Source: an uncultured Saprospiraceae bacterium (GTDB lineage Bacteria; Bacteroidota; Bacteroidia; Chitinophagales; Saprospiraceae). Taken from it: 62,975 nucleotides of DNA. The stretch is taken from positions 1 through 62,975 of the forward strand of contig CALJOK010000069.1 of assembly GCA_937981555.1 (NCBI GenBank), in the 5' to 3' direction. A program made the position numbers and the translations under genes. Position 1 is the first letter of the stretch, and each line of letters opens with the position of its first letter. Shown here one piece after another: positions 57,562 through 62,975 of the stretch. The notes below the pieces were generated by a model, which had not been told where the DNA came from, made no database searches, and worked only from the letters and a program-made list of their open reading frames with translations.

Positions 57562-59634
57562 ATGAAAAAAATAATTTTTACAATAACCCTTATTTTAGGA
57601 TTTATTTCCGCTCAAGCTAATTTTGACAATTATGGACCAGACTCACTTTGTTCCGTAACTATTGATACTGTCCAAAATGGAGCCTGCTTTATGGCTAATC
57701 CAACTGGAACAGCACCTTTTACTTATGAATGGAGTGATAGTACTTTTGCAAGTTCAACTTGTATCAATCCTATATTTAATACTTATTGCGTAACGGTAAC
57801 TGATGCTACAGGGTGTGTGGCAGTTGCTTGTACAGGAAATACTACTCCAGTTTGTGATGTATGGATTGGTGTAACTCCGGATTCTAGTGGCTATACATTG
57901 ACTGCGAATTCATCTGGAACTCCCGGTTATACATATATATGGAGTACCGGTAATTTCACGACGCAATCAATTAATACACCTGTTTCTGGAACTTTTTGTG
58001 TTACGGTTACTGATAGTGATGGTTGTGAAGATTCAGCATGTGCAACTGTTGTAGTTAATAATACTCCAGATTGTTCAGTTAGTATATCTGTTATTGTAGG
58101 GACTACTTGTTTGGAGGCAATTCCAACGGGGACAGCACCTTATACTTATTATTGGAGTGATGGAGTTGCTTCTAGTACCAACTGTAATACTGTACCATCC
58201 GATTCTACTTGTGTTACTATTACAGATGCCAATGGCTGTGTAGCAACTGCTTGCGTACTTGGAAGTGGACCTGATTGTGCTGTTATAATTAATCAAAATG
58301 GGAATTCGATTAGCGCCAATGCAACATCCAATACCCCAAATCAAATTATAAGTTATACATGGTCTACAGGTGAAAGTACTCAAATTATCACACCTCCTGG
58401 AGATGGTGATTATTGTGTAACTATTTCAGATGGAACTGGATGTACCGCAGATGATTGCTATTATTTTTATGCAGATACTTCGGGTACTTGTGAGGTATCA
58501 CTTTATATAGTTGGCTCTGATTTATATTCTTATGCCTCAAGTCCAAATTCTAACCAATTCACTTACTTATGGTCAACAGGAGAAACGACTCCAAGCATTG
58601 GGCCACTTTCTTCAGGAACTTATTGTTTGACAGTAACTGATGGAACTGGATGTACCGTTTCTACTTGTTATACTATTGCATCACAAGATATTGTTGAAGG
58701 ATATATTCTTTTAGATTCAATTTCTTCAGGTGGAGGATGGATCAATAATGGATTTAATACGTTTAAAGTTTACTTGATTGAGCATGATGTAGCTGCTGGA
58801 ACATTGACCGCAATAGATAGTCAATTGGTTACTTCTACACCGAATAATTGGGGAGGACTTTATTCTTTCTCAGGAGTTGCAGATGGTGATTATTTAGTCA
58901 AAGCTGCGATCGAAGTAGGATCAGATGAATATGATAATTATCTGCCAACTTATCACGTAGACGTTTTATATTGGGATGAAGCCACGACTATTACTGTACC
59001 AGGAAATGTTGGAGCTTTATATAATATAGATATGGTTTCAGGAACAAATCCTGGAGGGCCAGGATTTATTGGAGGATTGATTATTGATGGAGCAAACTTT
59101 ACTTCTGGACAAGTTGAAATAAGAGGAGATGGTGATCCTTTGGAAAATGTAAGTATATTGTTATTGACAGAGACTGACATGCCAATTACTCATACTATTT
59201 CTAATGCGCAAGGGGAATTTGAATTTCCAAATTTAGCTTGGGGAACTTATAAGTTAGTAGTGGAAGTGTTAGGAAAAGAGCAGGGCATTAAATTTATTAC
59301 TATTGGACCTGACAACCAAACTGGTTTTGTAAACTTTGAGGTAAATGAAACGTATGTAACTAGAATTGAAGATGTTTTAAATGGAGCATCACTTAAAGTA
59401 TTTCCAAATCCAGTTGATGATAACATGAATATTCAAATCGAAATTCGTCAAAATACGAACTTGAATATTTCCGTCAATAACTTGTTAGGGAAAACAATCT
59501 TTTTGGAAAATAAAGATTTGAGTGAAGGTATTCAGACCATGAATATTAACTTAAAAAATCTTCCTTCAGGAATTTACTTTTTAAATTTGAGTGATGGACA
59601 AGAAATCATTTCTCATAAAATTATGAAAAGGTAA
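57562..59634 (+). CDS. Secreted SprB-like repeat protein with T9SS sorting domain
   Basis: A 690-residue exported protein (signal KKIIFTITLILGFISAQA). Five cysteine-bearing modules of about 75 residues follow, each with a Y-x-W-S strand and a CVTVTDxxGC strand (YEWSDSTF, YIWSTGNF, YYWSDGVA, YTWSTGES, YLWSTGET), the pattern of SprB/PKD-like repeats. A carboxypeptidase-regulatory-like region follows (SILLLTETDMPITHTISNAQ), then a type A T9SS C-terminal domain (KVFPNPVDDNMNIQIEI, ending SHKIMKR). It is probably a cell-surface adhesin-type protein; each module's Cys pair may form a disulfide. The sigma-factor gene follows 127 bp downstream, after a palindrome. Confidence 0.85.
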   Translation: MKKIIFTITLILGFISAQANFDNYGPDSLCSVTIDTVQNGACFMANPTGTAPFTYEWSDSTFASSTCINPIFNTYCVTVTDATGCVAVACTGNTTPVCDVWIGVTPDSSGYTLTANSSGTPGYTYIWSTGNFTTQSINTPVSGTFCVTVTDSDGCEDSACATVVVNNTPDCSVSISVIVGTTCLEAIPTGTAPYTYYWSDGVASSTNCNTVPSDSTCVTITDANGCVATACVLGSGPDCAVIINQNGNSISANATSNTPNQIISYTWSTGESTQIITPPGDGDYCVTISDGTGCTADDCYYFYADTSGTCEVSLYIVGSDLYSYASSPNSNQFTYLWSTGETTPSIGPLSSGTYCLTVTDGTGCTVSTCYTIASQDIVEGYILLDSISSGGGWINNGFNTFKVYLIEHDVAAGTLTAIDSQLVTSTPNNWGGLYSFSGVADGDYLVKAAIEVGSDEYDNYLPTYHVDVLYWDEATTITVPGNVGALYNIDMVSGTNPGGPGFIGGLIIDGANFTSGQVEIRGDGDPLENVSILLLTETDMPITHTISNAQGEFEFPNLAWGTYKLVVEVLGKEQGIKFITIGPDNQTGFVNFEVNETYVTRIEDVLNGASLKVFPNPVDDNMNIQIEIRQNTNLNISVNNLLGKTIFLENKDLSEGIQTMNINLKNLPSGIYFLNLSDGQEIISHKIMKR

Positions 59635-59644
59635 TTAATTGAAA

Positions 59645-59715
59645 ATGATCAGTTGATCAGGTAACTAGGGAATTGAAATTTAAGAAAACCTATTTACCTG
59701 ATCAACTAATGATCT
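59645..59715. repeat. Palindrome AGTTGATCAGGTAA / TTACCTGATCAACT
   Basis: A 19-bp arm, AGTTGATCAGGTAACTAGG, is mirrored with one mismatch by CCTATTTACCTGATCAACT. The loop of about 18 bases is AT-rich. It sits between the SprB-like gene and the sigma factor. Without a T-run it is not a classical terminator. Confidence 0.65.
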
Positions 59716-59761
59716 GATTTATTTAAGCATACAACCTAATTAAAAACCAATAAAGTATTCA

Positions 59762-60334
59762 ATGAAAATTAGCGCTCAATTATTGGCTGATTGTCAACGG
59801 GGTGACCGACGTGCTCAATTTCAACTTTACCAAAGTTGCTTTAGCACGTTAATGAGTGTTGGTATGAGATATAAAAAAGATGAGTCAGAATCTGCCGCAG
59901 TCGTTAATGTAGCTTTTTTGAAAATATTAAAAAACTTAGATAAGTATCAAACGAAGGTGCCTTTCCAAGCTTGGATTCGACGAATTATGATCAATACAGT
60001 AATTGATGAATTCAGAAAAAATAGAAAAGTTAGAGAGCTAATTGAGCATACTGATTTTGAAGATTTTCATAATCATGATGACCTAGTCACAATGAATGTG
60101 GCAGACCTAAATTTTGAAGCGGAAGAGTTGGAAAATATGATAAAACGACTTCCTCCAGTAAGTCAAAAAGTATTTAATCTTTTTGCAATTGATGGATTTA
60201 GTCACAAAGAGATTGGAACAATGTTGGGAATTTCAGATGGAACTTCCAAGTGGCATTTGTCCTTTGCTCGAAAAAAATTAAAAGAATTTATTCAAGCAGC
60301 GATGAAAGATGAGGTGCAAAGGAAAGCACATTAG
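59762..60334 (+). CDS. ECF-type RNA polymerase sigma factor
   Basis: A 190-residue sigma-70 family protein of ECF size. Region 2 spans about residues 5-95 (DCQRGDRRAQFQLYQSCF, VVNVAFLKILKNLDKYQ, FQAWIRRIMINTVIDEFRKN). Region 4 covers about 125-182 (IKRLPPVSQKVFNLFAIDGF, SHKEIGTMLGISDGTSKWHL, FARKKLKEFI) with a clear helix-turn-helix. The next gene begins 72 bp downstream and encodes a candidate trans-envelope anti-sigma partner, so this is probably a surface-signalling sigma. A -33/-7 match upstream of it was not found. Confidence 0.92.
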   Translation: MKISAQLLADCQRGDRRAQFQLYQSCFSTLMSVGMRYKKDESESAAVVNVAFLKILKNLDKYQTKVPFQAWIRRIMINTVIDEFRKNRKVRELIEHTDFEDFHNHDDLVTMNVADLNFEAEELENMIKRLPPVSQKVFNLFAIDGFSHKEIGTMLGISDGTSKWHLSFARKKLKEFIQAAMKDEVQRKAH

Positions 60335-60406
60335 TTTCGTAAGTAATTGAATTTCAGTTTTTTACGAGATAGAATTAGAAATATGTTATTTATTAAAAGT
60401 TAAGAT

Positions 60407-61882
60407 ATGGAAAATAACTTCGACAAAATTTTTAAAGATAAACTCGAACATCGAAAGTTTGAGATGAAACCCGAGTATTGGGCTGGGGCGGAAGCGTTGA
60501 TTGAAGCGGATGAAAAAAGTGGTGGTTGGCGAAAGTTTATGTTATGGTTTGGAGTTGCTTTGGTAGCAGGTTTAAGTGTGTTGTTTATTTGGAAAAATGA
60601 CAAATCAACCCAGATAGTAGAAGCAGAAAAAACCTTAAATACTACTCTCGGAAATGCATTAACGTCAACGGGAGAGACTACCAAAAGTGAATTTGAAATT
60701 TCAAAAGATAAAATCTCTGAGGGAAATATTTCTGAAGAGGAAAATAAATTGTCAGGAAGAAATGAAAACAATAATTCCGTCAATGAAATAACATCAACCT
60801 TAAGTGAAAATAAAAAATTAGAAAATAATACTCAAGATTTAAAAAACACTAATCAATCAGTTGGAAGTTCAGATGTTTTTTCCAAATCAATTCCAAGTAG
60901 TAATCAACCAGTAAATAATTTAGAAGGCAACAATAATTCAAGTGGGATAAATAATAATAGCACTAGCGTTAATACTCCTACGATTATTTCAGCAGAAGGA
61001 AATCAGTCTAATCAATCAGGAGAAAATGCTGCAATAATTGCAGCGCAAAAAGAAGATGAAGAAAAATTGATTCCGATTATTCAAGGAGAAATTCCTTCCA
61101 ATAATAATGAAACGGTAAAGAAGGAAGAAGTAAAAGAAGTTCAACCAATTGCTGCTTCTACCTCAACAATCTTACTTCCTTTTTTAGAAATGTTTTTAGC
61201 CAATACTGATAAGGTAGAGCAATTAGACTTAGAAGCAGTTTGTCCAATTTTTGCACCACGAAGAGATGATTTTGCTTATGGTATTTTTGCAGGTGCGGTT
61301 GGGTATCCTTTGGTTGAGAATAGTTCCGAGACACCATTTATTGGTGGAAAAGCTGGAATGTTTATCGAACGAAATTTTGAAATAGGAAAAGCGAATATGG
61401 CTTTTGGAGCAGAGCTAGCTTACCATTACCGAAGTGGAAATTTTATCACAACCAAGCAAAATGAAATTGCAAGCTATAGTTTTGGACGAAGCGTGGCACA
61501 AGCCAAATTGACTCCTGAAAATTTACATTATTTAGAATTACCGCTTTATTTGAAATACCAAAAGAAGAGAATGACTTTTGAAACAGGCGCTTCTTTTAAT
61601 TATTTGTTAGGAGTTCGAGGAGAAGTTACTGAAGTGGGAGAACCTGTTCAATCAGGCTGGGTACCTAGTTTAGGTTTTAAAAAGAATCATGTAAATGTAT
61701 TGTTAGGATTCCATTATAGAATCAGCGATAATTTACATTTTGGTGTTCGAGCGAATTATACGCCAGGCGGTATTTTGGATAAAGGAGCGGAACTTCCTAA
61801 TGGAATGACTGTAGCACTTCAAGAATCAAAGCCATTTTATGTAACTTTTAGAGTTACTCAATATTTGAATTTAAAAAGATGA
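60407..61882 (+). CDS. Predicted dual-membrane-spanning anti-sigma factor with C-terminal outer-membrane barrel
   Basis: A 491-residue protein in four parts. Residues 1-42 form a hydrophilic head with FDKIFKDKLEHRKFEMKPEY followed by a W, the KLE..x..P..W pattern often seen at the start of Bacteroidota barrel proteins beside sigma genes. Residues about 44-62 form one membrane helix. Residues about 63-285 form an Asn/Ser/Glu-rich low-complexity linker. The rest (from about 288) is an amphipathic-strand barrel (FAYGIFAGAVGYPL, EIGKANMAFGAELAYHYRSG, LHYLELPLYLKYQ, NHVNVLLGFHYRISDNLHFG). The layout matches the dual-membrane anti-sigma (Dma-type) proteins described in Bacteroides. No zinc anti-sigma motif is present. 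The anti-sigma role is inferred from position and layout. Confidence 0.65.
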   Translation: MENNFDKIFKDKLEHRKFEMKPEYWAGAEALIEADEKSGGWRKFMLWFGVALVAGLSVLFIWKNDKSTQIVEAEKTLNTTLGNALTSTGETTKSEFEISKDKISEGNISEEENKLSGRNENNNSVNEITSTLSENKKLENNTQDLKNTNQSVGSSDVFSKSIPSSNQPVNNLEGNNNSSGINNNSTSVNTPTIISAEGNQSNQSGENAAIIAAQKEDEEKLIPIIQGEIPSNNNETVKKEEVKEVQPIAASTSTILLPFLEMFLANTDKVEQLDLEAVCPIFAPRRDDFAYGIFAGAVGYPLVENSSETPFIGGKAGMFIERNFEIGKANMAFGAELAYHYRSGNFITTKQNEIASYSFGRSVAQAKLTPENLHYLELPLYLKYQKKRMTFETGASFNYLLGVRGEVTEVGEPVQSGWVPSLGFKKNHVNVLLGFHYRISDNLHFGVRANYTPGGILDKGAELPNGMTVALQESKPFYVTFRVTQYLNLKR

Positions 61883-62975
61883 AAAAAACACTAATCTATA
61901 TTTCCTTAATTGTCTTTGCTATCGGAGGTTGCAAGAAAGTAGACTTGGACGAGGTTCCATCAGGCGATCCTGTATTTACTGCTAACGCAACGTTAGATTC
62001 AGGGACTCAATTAAATTTTGTAGCAGGGGATGATGATTTTTATATGTTCTCAGAATTTTCGAAAGATAATTTTGATGTGTATACGATGACTGGACGTTTT
62101 GCTAAGGATGCTAATTGTCAGACTGATTGTGAGGAATCTTTGAGCTTTTCGATTCGGAGTAGTTCTGTAGATAGTTTGCCTTTTGATATTAGTTTAGCAC
62201 TTATCCAAGAGACTAATTTGGATTATTATTCAAATAATAATTCAATTGGGTATAATTATTTTTTTAATGCAGAATATATTGATGATTTTTCTGCAAGCCA
62301 AGCAGATAGTTTTTATTGGGAAATATCTAGCGACAGTTTTTCATTTAATTCATTCTCAGACTCTTTCTCTTTAGCTTATTTAGGAGATACTGATATAAAT
62401 GTAAGATTAGAAATAACCTCTTCAGGAGGTTGCACAAGTTATATTCAAAAAACAATTCCATTAGGATTACTAGATGATTGTGATTTATCTGTTAACATTG
62501 AATTAGATTCATTTAATTTTCCAATGTTTTTCTTAACCCCTTCATTTGTAAATAATCCTACTTCTCCTATCAATTGGATTAACACTATTACAAATGATGA
62601 TACCTTAATTATTGATTCAAATACTATAATTCCTCCGAGTGGACTTTTTGAATTGATTGCTTCCAGCGGTAATCAACAATGTACAGTTGAACTCGGTATA
62701 TGTCCAGAGTTAGGACCAAATATGGGTTTTCCTGAATCTTTTTCTTTTCCAAAAATTAATTACACGGTAGATGCCTTTTCAATTGGAAATCCAGATGAGC
62801 AACTTTCAGCAGTCACCATTGAATATAAAGATTTAACAGGAATTTATAGTTCCAAGTTTGCTGATAACTCCAATCCTAACAATACATTTACAATTACGAA
62901 AATCGAAGATTACGATGACAATGAAAATGGAGAGAAGACGAAAAAACTAACGATTGATTATAATTGTATTTTAAA
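61879..62975 (+). CDS. Lipoprotein, third gene of the sigma/anti-sigma operon (3' end off window)
   Basis: The frame starts at ATG 61879, overlapping the stop of the barrel gene (ATGA), and stays open for 365 codons to the window end. MKKTLIYISLIVFAIGGCKK is a lipoprotein signal with Cys18 in IGGC. The mature part starts DLDEVPSGDPVFTANATLDSG, then is Ser/Asp/Phe-rich with strand-like stretches and scattered Cys residues (ANCQTDC, SSGGCTSY, DDCDLSV, QQCTVELGIC), possibly repeated immunoglobulin-like or PKD-like domains. I do not recognise the family. Four-base overlap implies coupled translation with the candidate anti-sigma gene, suggesting an envelope partner or ligand for the barrel. Confidence 0.8.
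   Translation, partial: MKKTLIYISLIVFAIGGCKKVDLDEVPSGDPVFTANATLDSGTQLNFVAGDDDFYMFSEFSKDNFDVYTMTGRFAKDANCQTDCEESLSFSIRSSSVDSLPFDISLALIQETNLDYYSNNNSIGYNYFFNAEYIDDFSASQADSFYWEISSDSFSFNSFSDSFSLAYLGDTDINVRLEITSSGGCTSYIQKTIPLGLLDDCDLSVNIELDSFNFPMFFLTPSFVNNPTSPINWINTITNDDTLIIDSNTIIPPSGLFELIASSGNQQCTVELGICPELGPNMGFPESFSFPKINYTVDAFSIGNPDEQLSAVTIEYKDLTGIYSSKFADNSNPNNTFTITKIEDYDDNENGEKTKKLTIDYNCIL

Noticed and set aside
60400-60783. Minus-strand frame over the start of the anti-sigma candidate
   Set aside because: Antisense to a gene with a clear head-helix-linker layout; Ser/Phe-rich composition typical of shadow frames.

Overview
This window is AT-rich bacterial chromosome that almost certainly belongs to a Bacteroidota species. 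It carries gldA, gldC, gldF and gldG, three secreted proteins with type IX secretion (T9SS) C-terminal sorting domains, a single-chain SecDF, a TonB receptor with a carboxypeptidase-like N-terminal domain, and SprB-like repeats. Genes lack clear Shine-Dalgarno sequences. Several intergenic regions carry the Bacteroidota promoter form TTTG-N18-21-TAnnTTTG. The long secreted T9SS proteins and the mixture of families suggest a Saprospiria-like gliding environmental bacterium, but that rank is inference. No rRNA, tRNA, phage, transposase or CRISPR array was seen.

Layout. 1-9.9 kb: the start of an off-window gene, an M42 peptidase, a GT-C membrane glycosyltransferase, a 42-residue membrane protein, the SRP RNA (ffs), a transaldolase-type aldolase (fsa), a histidine phosphatase, a candidate structured small RNA with its own promoter and terminator, a MoeB-type E1 enzyme fused to rhodanese, a lipoprotein, a ClpX-like ATPase without the zinc-binding domain, a 2TM protein and a glycine-rich DUF937-like protein. 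10-14.4 kb: histidine degradation (hutH, hutU), then an AhpD-like protein. 14.6-21 kb: a secreted protein with five WKEF repeats and an OmpA-like end, an Lrp regulator, a TraB/GumN protein, a Vat-type acetyltransferase, a TIP30-like reductase, gldC and a DUF4197 protein. 21.4-28.3 kb: SecDF, a BON-LysM protein, a D-2-hydroxyacid dehydrogenase and two lipoproteins.

28.7-36.5 kb is a co-directional block: gldA, an unknown secreted protein, gldF, gldG, DUF4340, a zinc phospholipase/nuclease-like protein and DUF368. 36.6-40.6 kb: TerC, an outer-membrane barrel, a small unknown and a PIF1-like helicase. 40.7-47.5 kb: a 21-bp minisatellite, a lamin-tail-domain T9SS protein, a TonB receptor and a secreted OB-fold/fibronectin/phospholipase-D T9SS protein, possibly an extracellular nucleic-acid or phosphodiester processing locus. 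47.5-57.4 kb: mostly housekeeping and unknown genes, including GNAT, arginine deiminase, thioesterase, YihY, TPR, DinB, DUF1304, lipoproteins and a ferric-reductase-like heme protein.

57.5 kb to the end holds the most interesting unit. A T9SS protein with five SprB-like repeats is followed by an ECF sigma factor, then a protein predicted to have a short cytosolic anti-sigma-like head, one inner-membrane helix, a periplasmic linker of about 220 residues and an outer-membrane barrel. Overlapping it by 4 bp is a lipoprotein gene that runs off the window. This looks like a surface-to-sigma signalling operon. Intergenic regions also hold many imperfect palindromes of several families; a 19-mer is shared exactly, in opposite orientation, by copies 25 kb apart.
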